Source: Flammulina velutipes (lineage: Eukaryota > Basidiomycota > Agaricomycetes > Agaricales > Physalacriaceae). Taken from it: a stretch of DNA of 64,000 nucleotides. The notes beneath the pieces were generated by a model that was not told the DNA's origin, made no database searches, and saw nothing but the letters and a program-made list of their open reading frames with translations. The stretch is from positions 1,178,001 through 1,242,000 of the forward strand of contig CM022377.1 in assembly GCA_011800155.1 (NCBI GenBank), in the 5' to 3' direction. Positions 22,396 through 34,807 of this stretch are shown here, one piece after another; the first letter of the stretch is position 1; every line of letters starts with the position of its first letter. Made by a program: the position numbers and the translations under genes.

Positions 22396-24309
22396 ATGCC
22401 AGATCCATTCTTCACGTCTTCAAAGACGCGCAAACGGAAGAGAACGACGGATGTTGGACCCAGTAACTCGAAGAAACAATCCAGGCAGAACGACCGCCAG
22501 AATGGCACCAACAAGCAGGTTAACGGTGCAAAAAAGAAACGCGATGAAGAATTGGACTCGGATAACACGGACGGCGACGAGGGCAATATCGACGATATGG
22601 ACTTGAGGGCACCATCAGACGATGAGGTTGTCGATGACGATGAGGATCCTGACGAGACGCCCGCAGAGAAACGGTTACGACTAGCTCAGTTGTATCTCGA
22701 CAGCGTCAAGGACGGTCTTAAACTAGGTGTGTATCGTTCACCACCTATATCACTTTCTGACAGTAGTCGCCACAGCGGACGGTGAATTCGATGCTGCCGA
22801 GGTAGACCGGGAACTCATCTCTGCCAGGCTAAAGCAGGACGTGCTCGAACACTCTGGCAAAGTTCACTTGTTCGTTGCGGACTCGGTTTGTTTTTTATGT
22901 GTTTAACTCCACACTTTCCACTCACATCTTGTCTAGTTCGACCTCTCGGGACCGCCAAAAACCATTCTTCGCACGAAGTCCTCTAAATGTCCAGTAACAG
23001 CTGCGGTCGCGTCAGAGTCTGGCAAATTCCTCTTCACGTCTGCCAAGGACGGTAGCATAACAAAATGGGATCTGGCGACGGGAAAAAAGATCGTCATGTT
23101 CCACGGTCAGCGTAAAGCGAAAGGAAAAGGCAAGGCGCTTGACCCCGATACCAAAGGCCACACGGACGAAGTACTTGCCCTTGCTCTCAGCTCTGACGGT
23201 CGTTACCTCGCAAGTGGTGGCAAAGACAGACGACTAGTGGTATGGGATGCAGAGAAGGGCGAATGGATCAAGGCTTTCTTTGGTCCATTATGTCACAAGG
23301 ATGCAGTATCTGTAAGTTCTTCTCTTGCATGGTTCATGACCCCGTCCTTACCGTTGAAAGACCCTTGCTTTCCGTAAAGGCACCCACCAGCTCTATTCAG
23401 GCTCACTGGATCGCACAATCAAAGTCTTCGACATGTCGCCTGCTGTAATGGGATATGTCGAGACTTTGTACGGTCATCAGGATAATATCGTCGCCCTTGA
23501 CGCTCTACGCGGCGAGAATTGTGTCAGTGTCGGTGCCCGAGATAAGACCGTGCGATATTGGAAGATTGTCGACGAGACCCAGTTAGTTTTCCGCGGAGGG
23601 GGCAGGAGTCGCATCCGCGAAGTACTAGAGGGTGGATTGGCAAACGAGGAAGACGATGCGGAGCCAGTGAAAGTGGAGGCGCACAAATTTGTAGAAGGGA
23701 GCTTGGAATGTGTTGCAATGATTGACGAATCGACGTTCCTTAGCGGTGGTGATAGTGGGTATGTGGCCACTCCTCTCTCCTTGCAGTTACTCATTCCTCG
23801 CGCAGGTCCATATGTCTGTGGAACACCCAAAAGAAAAAGCCCATATTCACGCAAGCCGTCTGCCACGGGCTGAACACTGTTCATTCGGCGACAGAAGGCG
23901 AGATCAAAACACCTCGCTGGATAACGGCTCTGGGTACATTGCGGTACTCTGACGTGTTTGCATCTGGTATGTCTGCAATCTATCTGCTTGATACCACCCA
24001 CTGATACCGTTTTGCGCAGGATCATGGGAAGGGGATATACGGTTATGGAAACTCGACTCGAAGCTCAAGTCGTTCTCTCTCATTGGAACTGTATCAGCTC
24101 CTGGAGTCATCAACTCGCTGCAGTTCGTATCTCCAGCGAAAGAGTTCTACGAGCGGACTTCGTGGGCGAAACATGAAGATGTCACCACGGGCCGTGTGCT
24201 TCTCGTAGCCGGTGTGGGTCGCGAGCACAGACTGGGACGATGGGTGGATGTCAAGGAAGGCTGGAATCGAGCGTTGGTTGTGGCTCTAGCTCCTAGAGCA
24301 GACTCATAG
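22396..24309 (+). CDS. RRP9: U3 snoRNP protein Rrp9 (WD40)
   Basis: A WD40 protein that binds box B/C of U3 snoRNA in the small-subunit processome and is needed for 18S rRNA maturation in the nucleolus. The start PDPFFTSSKTRKRKRTT, a basic-acidic region with DDDEDPDETPAEKRLRLAQLYLD, and VKDGLKLG match Rrp9/U3-55K. The beta-propeller follows: PVTAAVASESGKFLFTSAKD, VLALALSSDGRYLASGGKDRRLVVWDAE, VETLYGHQDNIVALDALRG, then RHKTVRYW-like and VEGSLECVAMIDESTFLSGGDSG. The C-terminal part has VINSLQFVSPAKEF and ends EGWNRALVVALAPRADS. Several introns of about 50-60 nt interrupt it. It is divergent from the kinase gene, sharing a 129-bp promoter region. Confidence 0.93.
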
Positions 24310-24389
24310 TGCGTTCTATATGCATACTAATCCAGTCGCAGTCGTAAAAAGTACACCTCTAATCGAGTAGCTTTGTTTCAGACTCATAC

Positions 24390-24964
24390 TCAGAGTGATG
24401 CCACGCCTCCTCCTCCCGCCTTTGCCTTCCTCGTCTCCTCGGCAATGAACCCCGCAACGAAGGCGCTATTCACATACTCCGTCCAGGAAGAGATCTTGGG
24501 GTTTGGTCCCGGAGTGAACTTGAAGATGAAGAGGTACTCGTTGTGCCACTCCGTGCCCTGCTTTGAGACCGAGTCGGATTGCGCCTTGTCCAGTCAAAAT
24601 CTGGTCGCGGCATGGGATAAGAGACGCGACGTACATGTGCGATGATCTTTCCCTCTGCTTCGATAACCTCGTGCACGGTAACCTGAGCACAGCTAAGTAC
24701 GGGAACTCTGGACTCTTAACTCGCGGTAGATCTCACCGACATGCCATCAAACGCTGGGAGGAGTGAAGCCTTCATGTACGGCCCCACCTGTGCTTTGTTC
24801 ATTTGTGGCACCTTCAACGCTGTGGGAAGGATCCTGAATGTGAAGTCTTCGTCATCGCACACCGCGAGCATCCCATCAACGTCGAACGCGTCGAATGCGT
24901 TGATAAATTGGGAAAAGACTTTATGTTCTGGGGAGGCAGATGCAGGGGCTTCGTAGTGAGGCAT
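24390..24964 (-). CDS. SnoaL/NTF2-like fold protein
   Basis: A small protein of the cone-shaped SnoaL/NTF2-like superfamily, assigned from its pattern. Exon 1 starts MPHYEAPASASPEHKVFSQ and contains FINAFDAFDVDGMLAVCDDED, the typical opening helix and strand; a middle exon has VHEVIEAEGKIIAHV. The last exon reads GTEWHNEYLFIFKFTPG, then SWTEYVNSAFVAGFIAEE, a conserved end of fungal SnoaL-like proteins, and stops at 24390-24392. Two short introns are inferred. The substrate is unknown; many family members are stress-related or have no proven catalysis. Confidence 0.82.
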
Positions 24965-25403
24965 GTTGGATGGGTGATGATAAACGACACACTCACTTTC
25001 ATCCTTTAAATAGTACGTGATACTTACGAACTGCAGCGGCGTCCGGGTTCAGAGTAACCGGAATCTGTCACTGTCGTGCCCGCCGTCTCTCGCCGTCTCC
25101 GCCCGTGGTGTTCTTGAAGCTTGATAAGTTAGTAGCCGGTATTTAGTCACACTACTTAGTCCTACGTGTACTCGTAGGAGTAATACCAAAAGATCCATCG
25201 CCCCAAGAAAGTGTGGCGCAGCCAAAGACCTATTTGCTATTACTGGACACAAAAATGATAGAAGTGTGTTCATCCAAATATACCTATTCACATCATAATT
25301 ACAGAGATCGTATAAGAATACACACAGCCTTGTAAAGCACAACAGAGATGGAGATAGTATAAAGGGGAAAAGTAGAAGCCGGGGGAAAATCGAGGAATAT
25401 AAA
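24965..25403. other. Intergenic between SnoaL-like gene and SNF5
   Basis: No coding signal was recognised. A hairpin-forming sequence lies at about 25160-25179 (seven-base arms TCCTACG/CGTAGGA around six bases). The rest is AT-rich. Confidence 0.4.
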
Positions 25404-28400
25404 TCATGATCCAGATATGCGCTTTTCCACTACTTTCCTATGCCCGTTATACCGCAAGTGAACCTCAAAGTTGGACAGCGTCTCTTCGGGACCCGGTTTG
25501 TACAGCTAACACACACCATCAGTATCAATGCCAGCATCCCGCTCAGCGGATAACTCACCTTGCCAGGACAATCAAGACATTTTATACGCCATTTAGGCTC
25601 GCTGGTAGGACTGACTTTGCGGAGTGCAAGTTCAAACTTGTCATGCGGGTATCGACTTTGAATATTTTGCATCGCATCGCCCAGCCATTCAGGCGGCTAG
25701 AAGCAACTGAGTCAAAAGGGATCGTAGAGACACAAGAAAAAACAACGAACCCATGCCCGCTGCGCAGAAGGAGACAGAGGTGGATCATTAGAGTTCGCAC
25801 CAGAAGCAGTTGGCGACGACGGTCCTTTAGTTTCTGGAGTAGGAGACTTCGGAGGTTGTGGCGGATGGTGCCCGCTTCCATTCGTCTTGGCTCGAGAAAG
25901 TGGGGCCTCAGACACACTTGAAGCAGTTGACACTGGCGACAACGCATTGTCTAGCCTTGACGGCGCCATTTCGAAGTCGTCGTCGTGTTTGTTTCGGGGA
26001 GTCTGGGCTTCTGATACTGGCGTTGCCGCGTTGGTACGGCCCTTGCGGCGGGATGGCGTCTTCGTAGGTTCAACCTTGCTGCCAGGCATATGCGCTTCCG
26101 GGTTGGTGTTGTATTCCACAGGCCGCGGTCGACGATGACGATGCCAGAATTTGCCTTTAGGAACGTGAGCACTACGGCCATAAAATAGAATAGCTGAACT
26201 TACCACAGGTCCCACATTGCGTCTTGAACCCAAGAGGACCTTTCCTCCGTCCAAAAGCTATACTTTCCGGACAACCGCAGTTGGAACAGTGCCAGACACC
26301 GTTGATCATATTAGGACGTTGACCATCGATGAACTCCCGCTCTTTCGCATCTCGTTCCATCTCTTTAGTCCTGCGTGGGTTCGAACCACCAGTCCCATCG
26401 TCAACCGCAGTGGAGGCGGTCGGGGCGACAACATGAGCACGAGGGCGTATTACAGATGCAGGCGGAATAGGTGCCTTGTACAAATGCTTCGGCTTCTTTT
26501 CTTTGGGCGGAGCTGGCGGCTGGACAGGTTGTTGCGGCTGAGGCTGTTGATGATGATACTGCTGTTGGGGAGGTGGCATGGGTAGAGAAGCATTGCCCAT
26601 AAGGGGAGAACCCCCGTTCTCTGATGCGACCATATTCGCGATCGAGAGTGACGCAGCAGCAGCAGCAGCTCGTCTGGAAGTGGGAGCGTTTGCCGCTGCT
26701 TGCAATGCAAGCACTGCGGGATCAGGAGGCGGGAATCCAATCGCGGGTGTGCGATACGTCCGGATAGCATCTCTCTCAGGTAAGGCGACTCCACGCCTTC
26801 CTCGAGTGTTCCGCTTCTTCCTCTTGTTCATGTCCTTGTCGCGCTCCTTCTCGTGTCGATCGATCTCGCCGTCGCTGAGGTAGTTCAAGAGAGGCATGAA
26901 AGACTGTACATCGCCGACAGGGCGAGCCGCAGAAGTAACGCTGGGCAGGAATGACGCTTTGAGTTCGTCGTCCTGGATGGCAGTGCCGTCTGACGGATGT
27001 CCAACAAGGAACAGTGACTTTTGATACATCTGAACCTGCTCCCGAATGGAGTGAGAGATCGCAGTCCTAGAGATAGAGACGTGATCAGCACGGGCATTAT
27101 CCAGCTCAGAAACAAGGTGCGTACTTGAACTCCGAAGCTATTCCCAGCTCAGACACGTAGACTTCAGCGAACGCTTCGGGCGAAGCATCATCATTGTCCA
27201 TGTCCCATTCAAACTGATCTTCCAGCTTCGTAGAACCAACAATGATGTCGAGCTGACGAGCGATCGAATCAATCACCGGGTACACCAAACTATAAAGGCA
27301 TGAAACTCACCTTGACTAAAATTCGCATCTCCTCATGTGTCTCCGTCTCATTGACCCGGAATTCATCCACGCTCATCGAAACATCCGACTTCAACACTCG
27401 TCTCCGCTTGGGAACGAAATCAGCATCATTATCGTTATCGAACGAAAAGTCCTCCGTTCGTAGCCTCTTGCGCCACTTTTTCCACCACAAGGAACTTTCA
27501 GCATCCAGGACACCTTTCTTGATTGGCACGTTGTCCACGTCCCCGATGAAAGTACCGGCCTCTCCATCGTAGTTGGTGGAGTGTGCTTTGTAATCCGCTA
27601 GCTGATCCTGAATAGCCTTGACAATCACAGTGTGGTAATTCGGTCCTAGCTTGTAGTCTTCGACGACGGATTGCGCAAAAGCTTCCGGGGTCACGATAGG
27701 ATCTGCGATATGAGATTAAGTCAGGCTCGAACACATTTAAGAAAACCATGCGAACCATTCAGATTCCATACAAAGGTATCCCTCATCCTCTGATGTTGCT
27801 CTACGTCGAACTCTAATCGTATAGGAACGAGCTCTTCAGGTACGTCCACTCGTTGAGGGTCAATTTTTCTTGGTCTAGAAGGACAAATTCAGGGAGATCC
27901 GCAAGCGCAAAACGACCGAAAGCTTACAATTTTAAGCCTTCCCTTCTCTCCACTTTGCTCTTGGTTCTGGTGTCTTTCCGCGCACGACCACCGGGATACT
28001 TGATGTCGAATTTTTGTCGCCCACCCAACGCAAGGTGAAGACCTCCGGGCGCGCCTCCGCCACGTTCCCACCATCGCTTACCCAACGCTTCGCGCTCCTT
28101 TTCCATCCTCTCTCGCATTTGGAGATAGGTTTTCTCATACTCCTTGTCGATCTTCATCCAGTCTTTCACTTCTCCGATCTCCTTCTCGGTCATCTCTGGG
28201 ATGAGCTTCAAGGAATCTTTGAGAGGTACGTTGGTGATCTGGGTGACTGCCTTGTTGAGCCCTGGAGGAAGCGGAGGTAATCTGTGGGCAACAGCGGAAG
28301 GTTGGCCGGAAGCTGATCCTGGACCAGACGTCGAAGGGGTGTGTGGGGCGGGGGCAGAGGAGGTTGCACGAGAAGGCGACTGAGTATTGTTAGCGGGGGT

Positions 28401-29639
28401 GGTTACGCGGGCTGGCGCAGGAGTTGGGGTAGACCTTGGTGGTCCGAAGGAGGTATGAAGGGGGGAATGATCCACTGGACCAAGCAGATTGGTCGGGGTA
28501 GCCGTGGCGGCTCGGGAGATGGAGGGCATCCGCCCAGGAGTGCTGGTCTTGACGAACGAGCTATTGGAGGCGGAGGACATTGGGCGGGTAGGAGAGGCAA
28601 GGGCGTTCGAAGAGGACGATGCAAACGCATTGGGTATCCCGTCCATTCGAGGGCTTCCTGGCATCCGTTGAGCGTTTACTGGCGAAGGCTGGGGGTAGGC
28701 GTTGCCAGTTGGGGATTGTTCTTGCATGCCAGATTTTGAGAAGCCGCCCATAGCACTGGGAGGGCGCATATGTTCCATGCTGGGAGCTCGACGCATGCTC
28801 ATTGACGTGCCGGGGCGGGCGTTAGGAGGAGGTGGAGGCATCATGGACGGATTGACGCTGGGGGACCGTTCGTTACCAAAACTTGGCTGAAAGTTCTGTG
28901 ACGGCGGCTGAGGTTGTTGAGGAGGCATACCGCCTGACATCTGCATCATCTGTCGCTCGCGCAGCTTTGCATTCATGCGTTCGTGAATCATCTGTCGTTC
29001 GGGTGGGGCCATGTTCATGTACTGTTCGCGGGTGATGTTTGTGGTGGAGAGGAGCATGTTGAACTGCTGTTGCTGCTGGGGAGACATCTGGGGAGCCGGT
29101 CCGCCACCACCGCCAGCCATGCCTGGTTGGCCACCGAACTGGTTGCCAAAGGAGGGACCCATGGGAGGACCGCTTCCCATCGAGGTCCCGGGTCGCTGCA
29201 TGGACATGCCGTCGCCCATGTTGGAGGGCATCATGTTGGGGAGCGAAGGCCCGCCCATCCCGCCCCCGTTCGCCATGGGGTTCCCGACGCCGTTGATTCC
29301 CATCCCGCCTCCCATCCCGATGTTCATGCCTCCGCCTCCCATGCTGGCCCCCATCCCGCCTCCTCCCATGCCTGGACCGCCCATCCCGCCCATGTTGCCC
29401 ATAGCGTTGAGATTGCCTCCATTCATCATACCTCGTCCACCCATAAGTTGTGGATTCATTGTGTTGCCTCCCATCATGCCCATGTTCATCCCGGGGCCCA
29501 TTCCACCTCCCATGCCTCCACCCATCAGCTGGGAGGGATTGATGCCGCCCGCCTGGCCCATGAGTGCAGAGGGATTGATGCCTTGGCCATGGTGTGGCTG
29601 GTGCGGGAAGGGATTCTGCGAAGAGTAGGCCGGGTTCAT
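25404..29639 (-). CDS. SNF5: SWI/SNF-family chromatin remodelling subunit SNF5/SFH1 with GATA finger
   Basis: This is the core SNF5 (SMARCB1) subunit of SWI/SNF- or RSC-type remodellers. It begins MNPAYSSQNPFPHQPHH and runs into a very long Gly/Met/Asn-rich region (about 28940-29600) and a Ser/Pro-rich region. The SNF5 domain has two copies of the repeat: EELVPIRLEFDVEQHQRMRD with VTPEAFAQSVVEDYKL, then QLDIIVGSTKLEDQFEWDMDN with SPEAFAEVYVSELGI. TYQKSLFLVGHPSDGTAIQDDEL and KKRNTRGRRGVALPERD follow. A C-terminal GATA-like finger reads WHCSNCGCPESIAFGRRKG...TQCGTCGKFWHRH, split by an intron at about 26160-26200. The last exons end FEVHLRYNGHRKVVEKRISGS (stop 25404-25406). Whether it is the SNF5 or SFH1 paralogue cannot be settled here. 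An upstream in-frame extension to 29705 looks like 5' UTR. Confidence 0.92.
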
Positions 29640-31122
29640 GGATCGTACGTCTGGCGTAGTCAGTTCAGCCAACAGTGCCCGGAATACATCGAACAGCGTA
29701 CGCACCAGTGAAATCTATCGATAATTGTTGTTAGTCCTGTAGCACCGTCGTCAGCAGAGTCCTTTTCAGCAAGAGCCCTCCACGCACCAGTGGCCTGTTA
29801 TCAAGTAACCAAGGCAGGTGAGCGTACCAAGCTACTGAAGAGCGACGGTGAGCACGAAGAAAGGTCGGAGAGACCAAGGGCGCACGTTGAGTTACACGTC
29901 TTGACCGATGCTGGTGGACATCAGCATACCACGCGTAATAGTTGACTGGGCGCAGACGAACCTCTACGCAAGCATTCCCCGAGCAAGATGCTCTAAATAG
30001 TCGCCAAAAGGAACGCGAAGACGGGACAACGGACGGAGAAGAGAAAGAGCAAGTAGAATAGACGATATGTTCGAGTCCTCCGTTGGTGAAGGTCGCCGTA
30101 CACAATCAACCGACGTCTGGTGTGACTGTGACAGTTCTGTCACGCTCCCATCTCTCCCCGCAGGAAACAGTTGTTCACTTGCTCGACTGCAATCCATCCT
30201 GGTGGAGGGGAAAGGACAAAGAAGGGACAAATTCAAAAGTCACATTCGCTTTACTCCCGGCGTAGTTTTCACTCGTTTTATTTTTCTGATCAAGATCTAG
30301 ATCTTACGTCCGCGTTCCGGATATTGCCTCTCTCGCAAATCCATTTCAAAAGCCGTGTGTGCTGCTCTCCCCAGCAGCAGCCTGTGGCGCACCCCAATGA
30401 CCGTCCCCCGTCCACAGCGCCCCCCTCCCTTCCCGTACTTTGCACACTCCCTCCTCAGTCCCAGGATCCGTTTATCTAGTATCTACCCCACACTACTACT
30501 CAGACTCCCCGCTCTCTGCCTCCTTATCACGTCACAGGTGCCAAGTAGTCGCCCTGAATGGCCCTTGGCCACTTACAATATCTCTCCCATTTATTGTCCC
30601 CCTTTCACAGCAGCAGCAGCGCGTCGCAATGAGCACGCCTGCTGCCGTCAACGTGGTTCCCAAGCTCCTTCAAGTGTGCCCATATGTACACGCCAGGCAG
30701 TCACACGCACTACATGACCTCGACACGGTCCGACACGTCGATTTCCCGTCTTCCGAGCGACAGCCTCCGGCTCCGTGACACCGTGTAGCATTTCGCACTC
30801 TTCTCATTCATCCTCTTCGGAAACATGCGACAACGACGTATGTAAGCCTTCCACCTTTCCTTATACCCCAAATTTACAAGCTCCCAGGCCCCATATTCTC
30901 CTCGCAATGTGTCAGTCTTGGAGCTCGGCTACCAAAAGCCTATGTCAACCTGCTTTAGTCCGCTTCATCACTATCATGCCCGATTAGGAAATGTTCGTAG
31001 GACGGCGGGAATCCAGATGTGGGCTGTGGCGGCTGATGCTTATGATGACCCTGGATATTCCCGACCGGTTCACTTTCCTAGCCGGTGCCGGACGAAACTA
31101 CAACTCTTTGCGATTTACCACC
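29640..31122. other. Divergent intergenic region, SNF5 / hydrolase
   Basis: About 1.5 kb between two divergent genes. It includes a strongly pyrimidine-rich tract (about 30340-30540), as often seen in fungal promoters. Several 70-140-residue open frames exist on both strands but none resembles a known protein. I see promoter and UTR sequence only. Confidence 0.45.
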
Positions 31123-32385
31123 ATGTCACTTTCCTCCCAGTCGTACATCTTCGACCCGCGCCCCAACTTTCTACTCTTATCCACCGTCAAACGATACTGG
31201 AGAGCCGATTCTCCCTACTTGAACGACCCACAAGCTGTTACCCTCATATTCACACATGGAACTGGTCTACCCAAAGAAGCATGGGAACCAACCATCGACG
31301 ATCTGTATACAATCGTCGAACGACAAGGCACTGTTAAAATACGCGAAATCTGGTCCATCGACGCCCAAAATCACGGGGACGGCGCTGCTCTGAACGCCGA
31401 GGAACTATCCTGGGGCTACGACCAGATGTGTACGTGACTTTCCCTCCACACACAATTATCAATGATGTGATGTGCGCGTAGTTAGATGGGAAGACTATGC
31501 CCGCGGCGTACACGCTATCCTTACCGGCCTCGGCAGCGGAATCGACGTGGATTTCTCCAAACATCGTTTGGTTGGCGTAGGTCACTCCATGGGTGGCGCG
31601 TCGTTGTAAGTTCAACAAATTCAATCGCGTCCTCTCATCACAACATTATCAGGATCCTCGCCATGACTTTGCAACCCCTTATAAAGTTCGAGGCTCTCAT
31701 TTTGGTAGAACCTATGATCTTCCCGAACACTGGAAACACGATAGGACCGAACAATGCCTTGTCGTCCGGTTCGAAGAAGCGCCGTGATATCTGGATATCC
31801 AAAGAGGAAGCCTATACCCAACTCAAGAGCCGTAGAGTGTATCAACAATGGGACGATAGAGTTCTTAGGATATTTGTGGTACGCACAACTTTCACAAATG
31901 CACGCGAATTTATAAGTAACGTGTATCAGGCAGACGGAATTACAGACCTACCGACCAGCACTTACCCCGACCGAACAGAGGGTGTAACACTGAAAACACC
32001 AATACACCAAGAAACGGTAACTCTAATTCTCGAGGTCTTCAGTACCACTTGTTCAGACCACTCGCTAGATATGCTATTGCGATGAACTCGGCGCTCCTCG
32101 GGCTTATCGCCTATTCAGCCACTTTTCTCAACAGCTTCCCATCCACCTAATATATGGCACTGTCCATCAATTCATGTAAGTCTCTCATATTTATGTATTA
32201 TCAACACCTCTCACTAACTATTCTCCAGTGCCGCGGAATGGAAAGAAGACGTAGCCAAGCAGGGTGTTGCATCCGTATCGTACATTCCAGGAGCCGGCCA
32301 CTCCGCCGCGCAGACACACCCTACGGCCGTTGCTGAGCGTATCTTCCAGTCACTTGCAAGCTTGTCACCAAAGTCAAAGCTCTAA
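31123..32385 (+). CDS. Alpha/beta-hydrolase fold protein
   Basis: The start MSLSSQSYIFDPRPNFLLLS has a good context (ACCACCATG). AVTLIFTHGTGLPKEAWEP gives the oxyanion-hole HG region and IWSIDAQNHGDGA the next strand. The nucleophile elbow is VGVGHSMGGAS (G-x-S-x-G; catalytic Ser near 31590). After the cap (LVEPMIFP, SRRVYQQWDDR, DLPTSTYPDRTEGVTL), the acid region is LPIHLIYGTVHQF and the catalytic His is in SYIPGAGHSAAQTHP near 32300. The stop is 32383-32385. Four or more short introns are needed. This matches a widespread fungal hydrolase group of undetermined substrate (peroxisomal Lpx1-like enzymes are distant relatives). It is divergent from SNF5. Confidence 0.87.
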
Positions 32386-32432
32386 ACCTACCACTAGAGT
32401 AGCAACATGTATCCAAACATACATAAATCTCA

Positions 32433-34659
32433 TCAAGACTTTTTCTCTCGCTGCACAACCGTTAAAACCTTCGTAGCCCACCATTCCACCTGGCGTGGTG
32501 CCGGCAGGCCACCCCCTGGCCGCCTCTGTCCTGAAAACGGCGACGCCTGTTCCAAACTCGACATATCCGCCGGCTTCGTCGACAGAAAGATCTTGAACAG
32601 ACTCACATCGACCTCCTGCTCGGGGTCCAACACGAACATCCATGGCAACGCGCCACCGTTCCCAAACCCAACAGCCAAGAGCTGCCCAGGTTCCAACTCG
32701 GTATCCACAGCTTTCTCGCTCTTGGCCGCATCTCCCGCAGCCAGTTTTGGATGGTACCAGATTTCTGTGGGCGTGACATGAATAATGCTTGGGAGAGGAA
32801 AGGTAGAAGATAGACATACGGATGGTAGATGTGTTGGGATCAAAATAGAATATGTAGACATACAACGGTACGTCCGTGATATTCTCGAGCATGAGGCCAT
32901 ATCGAGGTTGATGTCTACGATGAAGGCTCTTGTCCACCACCAGATTGACGACAGAGTCAGCTTCGATGAGCTCTTGTCCCACTGGAACTGCACTCTTTCC
33001 CTTCCGCTTGAGTTGCTTCATCGATATGGACACGACCTCTTTACCATCTGGCGGTGATGCTGTCCGCGTGAGGTGTGCTATGAAGCGCGCGAAGTAGTCG
33101 ATGACAGACCGGCACTGCGAAGCAGCTTCCGCAGGGATAGTGTGTGGTATCTCGGTGGGAAACCCAATACCACTGTCAACGATATTATGCTTCGTACCTC
33201 TTGCAAGGTGCACCGTTGATCCCGTCACATTAAGAATAAGATCAGCCTTGGAGACATCGTCAACCACGTCCACTTGAGACGAGATGCTGCCAGATTCCTT
33301 GTCGTCTGGTTTAAGGATACGACCTAGCCATGCAATGTCGTTAGAGGTTACAGAGAATGTTGTGCCAGCCTCTTTGACGAGACGGGCGTACCAGATATGG
33401 CGGCTTCGATGAAGAGGGGAAGTAAGAAACGTCGGTTCGACGGGCCACAAGAGAGATGTGAATGAATCTACTCTGCCCACAACCGCAGTGCCTCTGGATG
33501 GCCCTTCTAGGTCATTTTCGAACATCTCGTACTCTGAGCCCGCTTTGACACCATGTAGGGCCCCTGCCTCAAGTGTAAAGTGTTTCCTTCCTTTCCATAG
33601 TCGACACAGTATCAAGGAATTGTCGGCTCCCTTGTTAGATGAATCGAAAAGACGCCGTCTAACGTTCTTCCCTGCGCAATGTGGGGTCTGGCTGTAGTCA
33701 CCTAAACATAGAGAAAGGTGGAAGATATAACACAGGGACTTACTAGGCAGGCGCATCCAGACGATGCATCAGCGAGCTATATGTCAAATTTTTGACGTCG
33801 TGTGATCTCAGCACCTGAAGAATAGCACCAGTGAACAATCCGGTCCCATTCCTCTCATATGCTTGTTGACGACGATTGCATGCTGCGAGGAGGATGTGTG
33901 ATTCCCGGGCAGTCCCTGAGAATCCGTGTGCTATAGCAGCACCACGTTGATGGGTCGACCATACGTCGAAGTCGCAGGTGTCTGATATACGAGGAGGTGA
34001 TGAGATGAGCCGCGGAACCAAATCTGCTTCCATCTTCGAGATAGGTGCCCGTGTCATTCCAGCTGAACAGCAACAATCGAGGATGAGCGTCTACTTGTCA
34101 AGTCAGTATATATCAGGTAGAAACGAGAATACACAGACGATGTTATTGCCTTTGGCTCGAGATAGGTCATCAAGCAGAACACCGATGGTGCGATCTGGAA
34201 TACCCTCGATGATATTGCCAGCTGTATTTCGTTGACCTATGTCTGTCGGACACAAAAGTTCTATTTCGCCGCCAGATGCTTCCCAGTCCGTCCACTCATC
34301 TGGCTTAGGAGAAGATGCGCCATGGCCTGCATAGTAGATGATGATGGCCGTTCGATTCTTCACAATAGTGCTGTCAGAAATCAAAGCACGGAAGGCGTTG
34401 ATTATGTTGTCCCTGGACGCAAATCTGTCAAATAAATGTGCTATATTCCTTGGCGGTACTTTGAGGTCCTGCAGCAAATACTGTCCAAACTGGGTGGCGT
34501 CGGCCACAGCACCTTGCAAAGGAGGGTACTCGGGACATTGGTAGTCATCGATACCGATGATGAGACCATGAATATGGCTGTTGAGTAGGTTTGAGAGAGA
34601 TATTAGCACGTTGTATGTCACTTTACTTGCGCTGGGTCAAATGTAGATGCAGCACTCAT
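32433..34659 (-). CDS. Caspase-domain (peptidase C14, metacaspase-like) protein with C-terminal extension
   Basis: The N-terminal caspase p20-like domain reads HGLIIGIDDYQCPEYPPLQGAV. The histidine motif is IIIYYAGHG (near 34330) and the cysteine motif is LILDCCCSAG (near 34065-34080), with GIPDRTIGVLLDDLS between. Basidiomycete homologues usually show DCCHSG, so here the residue after the catalytic Cys pair is Cys. After the p10-like part (ESHILLAACNRRQQAYERNGTGLFTGA) comes a ~350-residue C-terminal region (FTLEAGALHGVKAGSEYEMF, YGLMLENITDVPLYVYIFYFDP, VEWWATKVLTVV) common in Agaricomycete caspase-like proteins and of unknown role. The stop is at 32433-32435. The first exon is uncertain: an ATG at 34659 starts MSAASTFDPAQ, but its obvious donor site does not keep phase with the HGLIIGID exon. 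Confidence 0.85.
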
Positions 34660-34807
34660 TGGAATGAGGACAAGTTCTCTGAAGTAGATCGAGATCAACA
34701 ATTGATTGCCGCCCAGGACCGGCAATCGCCACAGCAAACTTGACGCGTTAAATAGCTTGTCTTGAACCACTGAACATTACACGGACGCTCCGCAAGCATT
34801 CCCTAAA

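Noticed and set aside
26370..26395. B-box-like GGGTTCGAACC as a tRNA gene
   Set aside because: It lies inside SNF5 coding sequence and no cloverleaf can be formed around it.
26640..26690. CAG/GCA trinucleotide run as an expanded microsatellite
   Set aside because: It encodes the conserved alanine tract of SNF5 (RRAAAAAASL) and is short.
28983..29711. Long plus-strand open frames (205-242 residues, Pro/Met- or His/Ala-rich) opposite SNF5
   Set aside because: They mirror the Gly/Met-rich repeat on the other strand; the low-complexity composition explains the lack of stops.
30440..30778. Open frames in the pyrimidine-rich SNF5/hydrolase spacer
   Set aside because: Biased CT-rich composition gives Ser/Pro-rich translations on both frames; more likely promoter sequence.
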